Positions 44,146 to 52,289 of a stretch of 64,000 nucleotides of DNA are shown here, piece after piece. Below the pieces are notes generated by a model that worked only from the letters and a program-made list of their open reading frames with translations, was not told the DNA's origin and ran no database searches. Position 1 is the first letter of the stretch. Every line of letters begins with the position of its first letter. The DNA is from Paenibacillus sp. (GTDB lineage Bacteria > Bacillota > Bacilli > Paenibacillales > Paenibacillaceae): contig JAILZT010000009.1 in assembly GCA_023512345.1 (NCBI GenBank), forward strand, positions 124,001 to 188,000, in the 5' to 3' direction. A program made the position numbers and the translations under genes.

Positions 44146-44472
44146 AAGAAATCCTCTTTTCTTGTAGTTAAGGCTCTAACTTAATTCCATTGTACAGGGT
44201 CAACCTGATATGAACCTTAAGACTTGTTTAAAACAACATAAAGATTTAGGACTTCCTACGTGGCAAAAGACCGGAAGTTTCATTTGCGATCTCGATTCAC
44301 CCCTGACGGGCATAAATGGTGGATTCAAGTGTAAAAGTGCACCACATTTACCCCTGATGCCGGGTAGGGGCCTTTGGTCTGATAAGCAAACAACGTTATA
44401 ATTAACAGAACGTATAACAAACATCCAACAACAAACACCCAACAATCATCCTATGCGAAAAGGTGACCACTA
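44146..44472. other. Non-coding gap with imperfect inverted repeat and promoter
   Basis: CCCCTGACGGGCAT...TAAATGGTG (about 44301-44327) can pair imperfectly with CACCACATTTA...ATGCCGGGTAGGGG (about 44340-44370). TTGGTC (44374) and TATAAT (44397) are 17 bases apart and would be a promoter for the response-regulator operon. A small ORF in the gap has no recognisable features and I reject it as a gene. Confidence 0.5.
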
Positions 44473-45168
44473 ATGAATAAAAAAGTGCTGGTAGTCGATG
44501 ATGAGCCGGGTATAGTAAGTGCGATTGCTTACGCGCTGCGGCGTGAAGGATATGAGGTTGATACGGCTGGGGATGGGGAAGAGGCGCTGAGCAAAACGAG
44601 GACCTTCCAGCCAAACGTTATTGTGCTAGATGTAATGATGCCTAAGATGAGTGGCTATGACGTTTGCCGGAAGCTTGAGGATCGGGCGGACATTGGGATC
44701 ATTTTGCTAACCGTTAAAAATGATATTATCGATAAAATTGTAGGTTTGGAGCTTGGAGCCGACGATTATATGACCAAACCCTTCGAAATTCGTGAGCTGC
44801 TGGCACGTGTAAAAGCGCTGCTGCGCAGACTGGATAAGAACATAGGCGAGGTCAAGACAGAAATGATTCAATATGGTGCTTTGCGCATCCATCCGGCCCA
44901 CCGAACGGTTAACTTGGGGGATGAGAAGCTGGAGTTGACCCCGAAGGAGTTCGATCTACTGCTTTTATTACTGTCCCATCCCCATCGGGTGTATATGCGT
45001 GAGGAGTTACTGGAGCTTGTGTGGGATTTGGAGTACGCAGGTGGAACAAGAACGGTGGATATTCATATTCAAAGGCTGCGGAAAAAGCTGGGTGATCCCT
45101 ACCAAAATATTCTGCAAACCGTCTACGGAGTAGGGTATAAAGCATTACCGGAAGGGGAGTACTCATGA
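44473..45168 (+). CDS. OmpR/PhoB-family response regulator
   Basis: 231-residue regulator. The receiver domain starts KVLVVDDEPG; the phospho-accepting Asp is in VIVLDVMMPK near residue 54 and the Lys is in YMTKPFEIRELLARV. The C-terminal winged helix has ELTPKEFDLLLLLLSHPHRVYMREELLELVW and TRTVDIHIQRLRKKL. The ribosome-binding site is AAAGGTGA. The stop overlaps the start of the kinase gene (ATGA), so they are coupled. Confidence 0.96.
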   Translation: MNKKVLVVDDEPGIVSAIAYALRREGYEVDTAGDGEEALSKTRTFQPNVIVLDVMMPKMSGYDVCRKLEDRADIGIILLTVKNDIIDKIVGLELGADDYMTKPFEIRELLARVKALLRRLDKNIGEVKTEMIQYGALRIHPAHRTVNLGDEKLELTPKEFDLLLLLLSHPHRVYMREELLELVWDLEYAGGTRTVDIHIQRLRKKLGDPYQNILQTVYGVGYKALPEGEYS

Positions 45169-46631
45169 GAGTCAGCCTCAAGCTGAAGTTCAGTCTTTTT
45201 CTCGCTGTTCTGCTAATTTTGGCGGTTAGTGTGTTGAGTTATGTCGTTCTTCGTGGAGTAGAGAGAAATCAGCAGGCTCAAACCGAGAGTTACCTGTTGC
45301 AGCACATTAAGACTGTAAATCTGCGGGTGAAGCAGACCTTTTACACAGGGGAGAAGCTTGAGCCTCAAGCATTCATGAAGCAACGAGGACGAGCCCTTGC
45401 GGCAGAGCTGGCGGGTTTTACAGGGTTGGAGGTAACCTTATATGACACACAAGGCCTCCAGGTAGGCACCTCCATTCAAGGGAACCCATCAGCGGGCAGC
45501 CAGGACGTAGAGGATGCGCTGTCGTACGCCTTGCAGAATAAGATTGCCTACCAGAACAAGGGCGATTCGCTGCTATACCTAGCCCCATTGCAAGGTCCGG
45601 AAGACCAAATGGGGGTCATTCAGCTGCAATATTCTCTTAAGAGCAATCAGAGTTTTCTTGCCACACTGCAAAATCTATTCCTGACAACGGGAGCGGCCGT
45701 ACTAGTCTTGAGCTTTATCATGGGCTATTTATATTTCAATCGTGCGACTGTAGCTATCAGAAAGCTGAAGCGGGCAGCGGAGGATATTCAACATGCTGAT
45801 TACATCCATGCCCCGCCGATTGAGCGCAAGGATGAGCTAGGGGAGCTGTCGCAAGGCATTTATTTTATGAGCAGGGAAATTGAAGCCAATATTGCTGCTA
45901 AGGATGAAGAGCAACGTAAATTACAGCTGGCTATCCAAAAGTTACAAGCGCTTGAGCAGCAGCAGAAGCAATACATCGGCAACATTAGCCATGAATTCAA
46001 GACCCCTTTGACCTCTATTAAAGCCTATGTGGACCTGCTTAATATGTATGATGATGATCCCAAATTGCTGCTGGAGGCCAAGGGTAATATTGCAAAAGAA
46101 ACACAACGGCTGTACGAAATGGTAGAGAAGGTGCTGCAGCTTACCGCGCTGGAAAAGTATGATTTTGAGTCACAGGCTGAGCTTCTAGAGGTTGCCGAAA
46201 GTTTGCGGGATATCTGTGAACGTATGCGCGGAAAAGCCGAACGATATGACAATACCATCACCCTTGATTTAAAACCCGCTCATATCTGGTTGGATAGAGA
46301 GAGCTTTATGCATATTTTTATCAATCTGCTGGATAATGCAATTAAATATAACGTCCCTCAGGGGACCATTCATATTCATAGCGAAACCCGAGACAATCGG
46401 GTGTGGATCACCATTCGTGACACCGGTATTGGCATTCCTGAGGAATCTAGGGATAAAATATTTGAGCCCTTTTACACGGTTAACCGGGATCGCTCCAGAC
46501 TATCGGGTGGCACGGGGTTGGGATTGTCACTTGTGCGCAATTTGGTGGAAAAGCAGAACGGGAGCATCACTTTACTGGATTCGGAGGGGGAAGGATCGGC
46601 GTTTCAGCTTTCTTTTCCGGTAATATCGTAA
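45165..46631 (+). CDS. HAMP-containing sensor histidine kinase
   Basis: 488-residue membrane kinase. Transmembrane helices at ~8-28 and ~170-190 bracket a ~140-residue extracellular sensor. A HAMP domain follows, then the H-box ISHEFKTPLTSIKAY (His about residue 276), the N-box NLLDNAIKYN, and G boxes DTGIGIPEESRDKIFEPFYT and GGTGLGLSLVRNLVE. It phosphorylates the regulator just upstream. The lipoprotein gene that follows 121 bases later is on the same strand and may belong to the same regulon or signal path. Confidence 0.96.
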   Translation: MRVSLKLKFSLFLAVLLILAVSVLSYVVLRGVERNQQAQTESYLLQHIKTVNLRVKQTFYTGEKLEPQAFMKQRGRALAAELAGFTGLEVTLYDTQGLQVGTSIQGNPSAGSQDVEDALSYALQNKIAYQNKGDSLLYLAPLQGPEDQMGVIQLQYSLKSNQSFLATLQNLFLTTGAAVLVLSFIMGYLYFNRATVAIRKLKRAAEDIQHADYIHAPPIERKDELGELSQGIYFMSREIEANIAAKDEEQRKLQLAIQKLQALEQQQKQYIGNISHEFKTPLTSIKAYVDLLNMYDDDPKLLLEAKGNIAKETQRLYEMVEKVLQLTALEKYDFESQAELLEVAESLRDICERMRGKAERYDNTITLDLKPAHIWLDRESFMHIFINLLDNAIKYNVPQGTIHIHSETRDNRVWITIRDTGIGIPEESRDKIFEPFYTVNRDRSRLSGGTGLGLSLVRNLVEKQNGSITLLDSEGEGSAFQLSFPVIS

Positions 46632-46752
46632 GCATCTGTACTTAGATTCGGAAAAAGTTTACAACTTGGAAACATGCTGAGATCGTTTGGAAATATTCCT
46701 TGTGTAGGCTTAGAGCAACATCTGATGCACAGGATAAGTAGGAGGGTCGTTC

Positions 46753-47871
46753 ATGAAGACTAACATCAACAGAAATAAGATAGGAAAAATAGGGCTGATC
46801 CTGCTGAGTACGGTAAGTCTGCTGTCCATAACCGCTTGCGGCACGGGAGAGACGAGTACCCGGCAGGTTGTAGAGAAGTCAGGAAAAAAAATTACGGTGA
46901 TGGATAACACCATGGAATCTGTGTACACCAAGCTCAAACTGGAGGGTATTGATAAAGTGGAAGGTGTCCGCGGGATGGATTGGCTTAGTGAAGATACACT
47001 CGTTGTAGATAAAGAGAACAAAGAGATGCCTCCGATCACAGTAGAGGGTGAGAAGCGCTACCCGCATCATTTTTATCTTCGTGAATTGTCTACTGGCGTG
47101 GAAACACCGCTGAAAGAGGGTGAGAAAAGCCTTGGGTTTGCGCTGCTATCTCCGGACAAAAAGCATGTCTTTTATAAAGAGACTTATGAGGCTACAGGTA
47201 TTGGCTATATCATGAACCTCGAAACGGGTGTTTCCGTAAAAACGGGCGATGCTGAGTTTATGACTACGGAAGGCGAGTGGAGCGACAACGAACATGTGAT
47301 TTTTCCGAATATGGAGGGCAATATTGTAAAGGTCGATCTGAAGGGGAACAGTGAGATCGCCGTCGATACGGGAGTATCCTACGTCCACAATGTGGTGCAA
47401 TCGGGGAACAAGATTTATTATATCGCCCATGAGGATAGCCAACTGATCGCCTATGATACAGAGAGTAAACAATCTGCGGTTCTCCAAAAAGACATCATGT
47501 GGGCCATTCCATCACCAGATGGGAGCCAGTTGGCCCTTGTAAAACGTACCGCACCCACAGAAATGACGCTATTTCTTTGCGATAATGCAGGGAATGAGCA
47601 ATCTAAGCTCGCTTCCGGCACACAGGTATTCGGAACAAGTTGGTCCCCGGATGGAAAGTTGCTGGCTTACACGACCACTAACGAAAATGGCAACGAAAAC
47701 CGTTTGTTCATTACCACGATAGATACTGGCGAGCAGACCCCTATCTCTAACGACATGCAAGCCTCCGATAAGCTGCGCTGGAGTCCCTCAGGGAAGAAGC
47801 TGTTAACCTCCACGGCCGTACTGAAGGATAATACCTATCAGTTTATTGCTTATATCATTAAATTATCGTAG
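46753..47871 (+). CDS. Lipoprotein with WD40/TolB-like beta-propeller
   Basis: 372-residue predicted lipoprotein: signal peptide with lipobox SITAC (Cys about residue 29), then a repeat region typical of PD40/TolB-type propellers. Blade motifs such as ALLSPDKKHVFYKE, AIPSPDGSQLALVKR, TSWSPDGKLLAYTT and LRWSPSGKKLLTS are evenly spaced. No catalytic motif is visible. TAGGAGGGTCG precedes the start. The position after a two-component pair suggests it is a surface sensor, an accessory of the kinase, or a target gene. Confidence 0.88.
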   Translation: MKTNINRNKIGKIGLILLSTVSLLSITACGTGETSTRQVVEKSGKKITVMDNTMESVYTKLKLEGIDKVEGVRGMDWLSEDTLVVDKENKEMPPITVEGEKRYPHHFYLRELSTGVETPLKEGEKSLGFALLSPDKKHVFYKETYEATGIGYIMNLETGVSVKTGDAEFMTTEGEWSDNEHVIFPNMEGNIVKVDLKGNSEIAVDTGVSYVHNVVQSGNKIYYIAHEDSQLIAYDTESKQSAVLQKDIMWAIPSPDGSQLALVKRTAPTEMTLFLCDNAGNEQSKLASGTQVFGTSWSPDGKLLAYTTTNENGNENRLFITTIDTGEQTPISNDMQASDKLRWSPSGKKLLTSTAVLKDNTYQFIAYIIKLS

Positions 47872-47885
47872 ATATACAGGCTTGA

Positions 47886-48401
47886 TCAGCCTTTGTCTAA
47901 CTTGATCTTTAAAGCTTTCATTTGTTTTTTATATAGATCTACTTGCGATTTCAGGATGGACAGGGAACGTTGTTTATCCTCAAGAGTTGCTTTAATAAGC
48001 TGTAACTGGAGTCTGGATTTGTTCACGGCAGCTTCTGATCGGGTGATTTGCTGTTCATACTCCATTTGTCGACGTATCGGAAAAATAACGCATTCATAGC
48101 TCATTTGTCCGTCTATTTCTCGTCGTTCAGCATTTAGCAGTACCGGTATTTCTTCGCCTAAACTCGATGTTAGTGTCAGGAACATCTCGTTTACTTTAGT
48201 GTTAAGCAAGATTAGGGGTGTGAAGTAGATTCGGAAAAAAATACGACTGGAATTCGATAATATAGAGTCTATAGACAGTCCTTTTAACACGTAGTAATCA
48301 TAACCCAGCAGATCGAGCAGCGTTTGGTTTATATCCGAGATTTTATTATCATCCCATAAGGATAAATAACCGCAAGGGATACGGTTGAGTATATCATTCA
48401 T
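47886..48401 (-). CDS. Orphan PAS-domain protein with C-terminal coiled coil
   Basis: About 171-residue soluble protein. Residues ~5-110 form a PAS domain (NRIPCGYLSLWDDNKISDINQTLLDLLGY..., FFRIYFTPLILLNTKVNEMFLTL, IPVLLNAERRE). This is the variety usually fused to PP2C phosphatases or GGDEF domains. Residues ~115-170 form a coiled coil (RQMEYEQQITRSEAAVNKSRLQLQLIKATLEDKQRSL). There the protein stops, so no output domain is present. The ATG at 48401 follows GGTGAG. It converges on the lipoprotein gene. Confidence 0.8.
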   Translation of the reverse strand: MNDILNRIPCGYLSLWDDNKISDINQTLLDLLGYDYYVLKGLSIDSILSNSSRIFFRIYFTPLILLNTKVNEMFLTLTSSLGEEIPVLLNAERREIDGQMSYECVIFPIRRQMEYEQQITRSEAAVNKSRLQLQLIKATLEDKQRSLSILKSQVDLYKKQMKALKIKLDKG

Positions 48402-48567
48402 CAACTCACCTGATTTTTTATGATTTGTCTTTCACTTATATATACCCAAATATTCATGTATCAACTGGATGGTTTCCTGGGGATGGCTCATATGGCCGAC
48501 TTGGACTGTATTCATGTTATAATGACGGAGCAATGAAGAATTACATTATCGGAGGGAACTGCACCTT

Positions 48568-48804
48568 ATGGAAGTAACTGCGCAAGAAGTGGCCGAGTGG
48601 ATGGTCAAGGAAATCCGCTTTACCGGCAATTTATATCAGACCGCTGCGATTGAATATGTGAAGGCCAACTTTGGAGAACAATTTGTCTTTGTGAATGAGA
48701 ATGGCAATGCTTCGCTGTCCAAGGACGTGAAGAAAGCTTTCCGCAAGCTGCACGGCGGCAAAATTGCTTGGGACCGTGATGGGTTCCTCTGGGCTTGGAC
48801 CTAA
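48568..48804 (+). CDS. Small DUF6953-like protein
   Basis: 78-residue soluble protein with pattern TAQEVAEWMVKEI...LYQTAAIEYVKANFG...FVNENGNASLSKDVKKAFRKL, ending GKIAWDRDGFLWAWT. I recall this as a small conserved family (DUF6953) of unknown function, probably helical with a terminal strand. GGAGGGAAC precedes the start ATG. It is a single gene that converges on the helicase gene across a shared terminator. Confidence 0.82.
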   Translation: MEVTAQEVAEWMVKEIRFTGNLYQTAAIEYVKANFGEQFVFVNENGNASLSKDVKKAFRKLHGGKIAWDRDGFLWAWT

Positions 48805-48833
48805 AAAAACGACCGCTAAGGGTCGTTTTTTTG
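48801..48833. terminator. Bidirectional terminator between small protein and helicase genes
   Basis: AAAAAACGACC/GGTCGTTTTTT stem, with A and T runs on both sides. Confidence 0.9.
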
Positions 48834-48839
48834 TTCCTG

Positions 48840-51149
48840 TTATACCGGAACAACTCTGCTGTCCTTTTCCATAGGAGAGCTGCAGAGCGGGCACGGTTTG
48901 GCAGATAGATGATCCTCGGCCCCGCCAGCTTTCACGCGAGTCCAGCCGGGGCAGCTTTTACCTGTACATTTCCAGACCGGTACGGTGTGGGTTCTTACCG
49001 CTGTTGTTGTTCTGCTGGTTGGCAGTGACTTTGCTGTAACGGTGACGCTTCTAGAGGCAGGAGCCCCCGAAGTTGAATAAGAAGAGGCAGACCGGAAGGC
49101 TGACAGCATGAAGCGGGAGACGTCTGCTTTTTTGCCGCGATGCTGGGCCGGTGAGCTGATAAAGAGTTCTTCCTTTGCCCTCGTAACAGCCACATATGCC
49201 AATCTTCGTTCTTCCTCAAGCGCTGCCATACCCGCCGCTCCATTGCCAGGGGCAGCGATCTTCCGATCCTTCAATCGATCCCCCTCCAGCGCCGAGCTAT
49301 GCGGCAGAATGCCTTCGGAGGCCCCGATTAAAAACACCACCGGAAACTCCAGCCCCTTCGATTTGTGAATCGTCATCAGCGCAATTCGGTTTCCCTGTTC
49401 TTTGGTTCCCGGCTGACGGTGATGTTCATTACGTTCCGTAATATTCTCAATAAAATCCAGGAAGGCCGGGATGCTGTCGAACCGCTCTGCTGAAGTTACT
49501 AGCTCGTCCAGCATTTCCTTTAACGTCTCCCTATGCAATGTGGCCTGATTGCGTTCGTTAGCCTCGATGAAATAATCATAAAATTGCGAGCGTATTTGGC
49601 GTATAGCTTGTACTGGTGTAAGCTCCCGCAGGTTTCGAATCAGATCGAGCCGTTCTCTAAGCTTGACGCCTTTGAAATCCTCCATGCCAGGCATCGACAT
49701 TAGGTGAATCAGCGGTCCTTGCTTTGGCTGAATGGCTTCCATATTACGGATGTGGTTCATGCCTTTTTCCCGATTCATGTACAGCGTGGGCAGAATATTC
49801 TCAATCGCTGCGAAATTCCGACGATTCACCGTAAGCCGTAAATGATCTACTACGGGAGAGATCAGCCAATGCTCATAGAGCAACTGGCCTTCGCCATAAT
49901 CGATATAGGGGATGTCCCGCAGAAGCAGCAGCTCAAGAAGGGCCCGATTACTGCTGGTCGACCGATACAACATGGCAAAATCCTTGTATTCCCGTTTGCC
50001 GCTATCGACTTCACGGACAATATGCTCCACCATTTGCGTAGCTTCCTCGTCTGCCGTTTGCGGGCGCATATATCGGGGTTGGCTCCCGCTGCCCTTGGCT
50101 GCTTGCAGCGTTTTGGAGCGCCGCCGCGTGTTATGACGGATAATGCCGTTCCCCAATCCGACAATCGCGGGACCGGAACGGTAATTGATGTCGAGCGTAA
50201 TCACTTTTGCTCCCGGGTACAGCTTCTCAAATTCCAAAATGAACTCGCTGCGCGCGCCGTTGAAGGAATAAATGGTCTGATCATCGTCCCCGACAACCAT
50301 GAGGTTATGCTGGGGATGAGCGATCATTTTGACTAATTCATATTGTAGAGCGTTCGTGTCCTGAAACTCATCGACCATTACATATTGGTACCTCAGCTGC
50401 AGCTCTTGTAAAAGCACAGGCCGCTCCTGCAGCATTCGGTAGGCGATTAGGAGAACATCGTCGAAGTCGATTTTGAAATTTTCGAGTTTCCATTGCTCAT
50501 AGATCTTCAGAATCTCCTTCATTTCCTTCTCTGCGGTTGTTAATTCTGGAAGATTGTCGAGTGTGCCCATGTTCATTTTGTGCGAGGAGAGCAGGGTAAG
50601 CAGCGTTTCTGGTGGATAAGCATCTTTAGGAAGCCCCAGCTCACGCATGATCTGCTTCAATAAAATATGCTGACGACGGGTTTCGCTGAAAATATCCTGC
50701 TGCAACCCCTGTCTGCGTAAGAAATACAAGAAAAAGGAATGGAACGTCCGGGCTTGTAGTGTGGCAGCGTCCCGTTCGCTCACCCCCGGCAGCAAGGCAA
50801 TCCGTTCCCGCATCTCGGCCGCTGCCTTGTTGGAGAAGGTCAGCAAGAGCAGCTGGCTCGGTGAAATGCCGCGAACAGACAGCAAATAACCGGTTCTGCA
50901 GATCAGAACCGATGTTTTGCCGGAGCCTGCGCCTGCCAGAGTAAGCAGAGGCCCCTTATAATACCTTACAGCGGCAATTTGCGGCTGGTTAAGGAAAATT
51001 CCGCCTTCCTCTAACCTACGGAAATATGCAGAGTCTGCGTCCCCCGCCATCACCAGTTCCTTGCTGGTTCGGGCAGAAGCTATGGCAGCTTCCGGAATCC
51101 GCTCCCCTGTAGCGCCCAGAGGTATATTATGAAATAAAAGTTTGTTCAA
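48840..51149 (-). CDS. UvrD/PcrA-like superfamily 1 helicase with C-terminal zinc ribbon
   Basis: About 769-residue DNA helicase. Motifs in order: NQPQIAAVRYYKGPLLTLAGAGSGKTS (Walker A ~65-72), LTFSNKAAAEM, FDDVL, MVDEFQDTN (Walker B), GDDDQTIYSFNGA, INYRSG, MTIHKSKGLEFPVVFL and RRLAYVAVTRAKEEL. The C-terminus adds a four-Cys ribbon (KCTGKSC ... KPCPLC) after a Ser/Thr-rich linker. The open frame extends to 51275, overlapping the next gene, but the TTG at 51149 with AAGGTGA upstream gives MNKLLFHN and is the likely start. This differs in domain ends from housekeeping PcrA and is probably a repair paralogue. Confidence 0.9.
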   Translation of the reverse strand: MNKLLFHNIPLGATGERIPEAAIASARTSKELVMAGDADSAYFRRLEEGGIFLNQPQIAAVRYYKGPLLTLAGAGSGKTSVLICRTGYLLSVRGISPSQLLLLTFSNKAAAEMRERIALLPGVSERDAATLQARTFHSFFLYFLRRQGLQQDIFSETRRQHILLKQIMRELGLPKDAYPPETLLTLLSSHKMNMGTLDNLPELTTAEKEMKEILKIYEQWKLENFKIDFDDVLLIAYRMLQERPVLLQELQLRYQYVMVDEFQDTNALQYELVKMIAHPQHNLMVVGDDDQTIYSFNGARSEFILEFEKLYPGAKVITLDINYRSGPAIVGLGNGIIRHNTRRRSKTLQAAKGSGSQPRYMRPQTADEEATQMVEHIVREVDSGKREYKDFAMLYRSTSSNRALLELLLLRDIPYIDYGEGQLLYEHWLISPVVDHLRLTVNRRNFAAIENILPTLYMNREKGMNHIRNMEAIQPKQGPLIHLMSMPGMEDFKGVKLRERLDLIRNLRELTPVQAIRQIRSQFYDYFIEANERNQATLHRETLKEMLDELVTSAERFDSIPAFLDFIENITERNEHHRQPGTKEQGNRIALMTIHKSKGLEFPVVFLIGASEGILPHSSALEGDRLKDRKIAAPGNGAAGMAALEEERRLAYVAVTRAKEELFISSPAQHRGKKADVSRFMLSAFRSASSYSTSGAPASRSVTVTAKSLPTSRTTTAVRTHTVPVWKCTGKSCPGWTRVKAGGAEDHLSAKPCPLCSSPMEKDSRVVPV

Positions 51150-51262
51150 TAGATTCACCTTCGTTTGTTTCGATTGCGGTTTTGACCAATCTACAATATA
51201 CCATTCTGTGGCTATTGCTGCACAAGTAAAAAGTGTAAAAGAGTTACCAACCTCGGTCGCGC

Positions 51263-51598
51263 TTATAGGCGGCATGGGAATACCGATGTCCCTTGACGGA
51301 CATCTTCCGTCAGATCATCTACAGAAATTAAGTTGCGTTCCGGTCCGAGCATAATACTGACATAGTATGATTCGCCGTGGGAATCCTGGAGCACGATCTG
51401 GTAACCGTTCCCACCGAATAATGGATTGCATGTCGCTACAACCTTCAACGGATCATTTTCTGCATATTCCTTACGTACATAATCCATCCCAAGACTCCTA
51501 GCTGCTTGCCTATTCTGATGCTCTGAAATCAAGAAGTATACCGATGCAGATACAAGTAAGGTTACTAGGATCAACAAGACTAAACGGTTTCTTTTCAT
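51263..51598 (-). CDS. Small membrane-anchored protein, DUF3139-like
   Basis: 111-residue protein with an N-terminal hydrophobic helix (LVLLILVTLLVSASVYFLI) and an extracellular ~85-residue domain containing YVRKEYAENDPLKVVATCNPLFGGNGYQIVLQDSHGESYYVSI. Two cysteines (in VATCNP and VFPCRL) could pair. Resemblance to DUF3139 is from memory and moderate. GGAGGGC precedes the start. It sits just before the helicase gene on the same strand. Confidence 0.7.
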   Translation of the reverse strand: MKRNRLVLLILVTLLVSASVYFLISEHQNRQAARSLGMDYVRKEYAENDPLKVVATCNPLFGGNGYQIVLQDSHGESYYVSIMLGPERNLISVDDLTEDVRQGTSVFPCRL

Positions 51599-51784
51599 CT
51601 GCCCTCCTGAATTTTTCGCCTTAGCTTACATAATAATACAATAAAATTTATTCTTCAGTTTCTAAAAAAGAATTAAATATATTTACGGCTCTTTCTCGAA
51701 ATCAGTGCTTGATTCCGTTTGTGTTACGGTAACAGTAACGATTTCGACCTAACTTCGCCTGTTGTTTCACCGAGTTTGGGGCAA

Positions 51785-52106
51785 CTAAACCTTACAGGTA
51801 GCCGACTCGGGGTTGCGGACCCGTTCTTCCGGACCCGTTCTTCCGATTTCACGAATTAGAGGGAAAAACACCCGCTATTACCGACCAAAACACCTTTATT
51901 TTGAGATTAAAGGGAAAATATCCCTCTAATCTTGCCCATACCGCCCCAAAAGAGGTATATCCTCAAAATTAGCGGGCGAAATTCCCTCTAATTGCCCAAA
52001 AGGGGTGGCTAGCGTGGAAATAGAGGGAGAAAATACCTCTATGCGGTGTACCGGCGGCTTTCTGTCCTTCCCGTCACCAGTTAAGCTCTGAATTTGGTGT
52101 TGAGCC
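51785..52106 (-). repeat. Dispersed repeat family A, copy 2 (inverted relative to copy 1)
   Basis: Reverse complement of this stretch matches 1685-1985 from GGCTCAACACC through GGTCCGCAACCCCGA with long exact blocks and scattered substitutions, in the same order. It holds TTAGAGGG-type palindromes. A 14-base word GGACCCGTTCTTCC is duplicated in tandem at about 51817-51844. It accounts for about half of the ~690-base gap upstream of the HTH regulator; the part before it (51599-51784) is AT-rich with no gene I can support. Confidence 0.85.
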
Positions 52107-52135
52107 ATATTTACGTAGGCCTATCAGTAAAGGTG

Positions 52136-52164
52136 TTGATTTCTGATGTGAAATGAATTATATT
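52136..52164 (+). promoter_or_regulatory. SigA-type promoter of the HTH regulator operon
   Basis: TTGATT (52136-52141) and TATATT (52159-52164) are separated by 17 bases. Transcription should begin near 52171, in the middle of a palindromic operator. Confidence 0.65.
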
Positions 52165-52186
52165 ATCATTATCGATAATGATAATA
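52161..52186. promoter_or_regulatory. 26-bp perfect palindrome overlapping -10 and start site
   Basis: TATTATCATTATC is followed directly by its exact reverse complement, GATAATGATAATA. The palindrome covers the end of the -10 box and the predicted transcription start, so a bound repressor would block RNA polymerase. The most likely ligand is the HTH protein encoded immediately downstream. The GATAAT words also resemble Fur half-sites, but the order is not the Fur consensus. Confidence 0.7.
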
Positions 52187-52262
52187 GTGATAGTGATAGT
52201 GATAGTGATAGTGATAGTGATAGTGATAGTGATAGTGATAGTGATAGTGATAGTGATAGTGA
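52185..52262 (+). repeat. Hexanucleotide microsatellite, TAGTGA x13, in a 5' UTR
   Basis: Thirteen perfect copies of TAGTGA run from the operator palindrome almost to the ribosome-binding site (GGAGGG at 52276) of the regulator gene. Read as GATAGT, the unit differs from the GATAAT half-site of the adjoining palindrome by one base, and GATAAT words occur at both ends of the array. This suggests it grew from the operator. Confidence 0.95.
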
Positions 52263-52289
52263 TAATGATAATAATGGAGGGATAAAGAT

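Noticed and set aside
44210..44401. 63-codon ORF in the gap before the response regulator
   Set aside because: No convincing ribosome-binding site; the reading frame runs through the inverted repeat and resembles no family I know.
49842..50336. 164-codon open frame opposite the UvrD-like gene
   Set aside because: No ribosome-binding site or motif; the helicase motifs on the other strand account for the region.
52161..52186. Fur box
   Set aside because: The GATAAT words resemble Fur hexamers, but the half-sites point outward compared with the Fur consensus. The downstream genes are not iron-related, and autoregulation by the encoded HTH protein is simpler.
52185..52262. CRISPR array or coding repeat
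   Set aside because: Units are 6 bases with no spacers, and the opposite-strand frame over it (poly Ile-Thr) has no ribosome-binding site or family resemblance.
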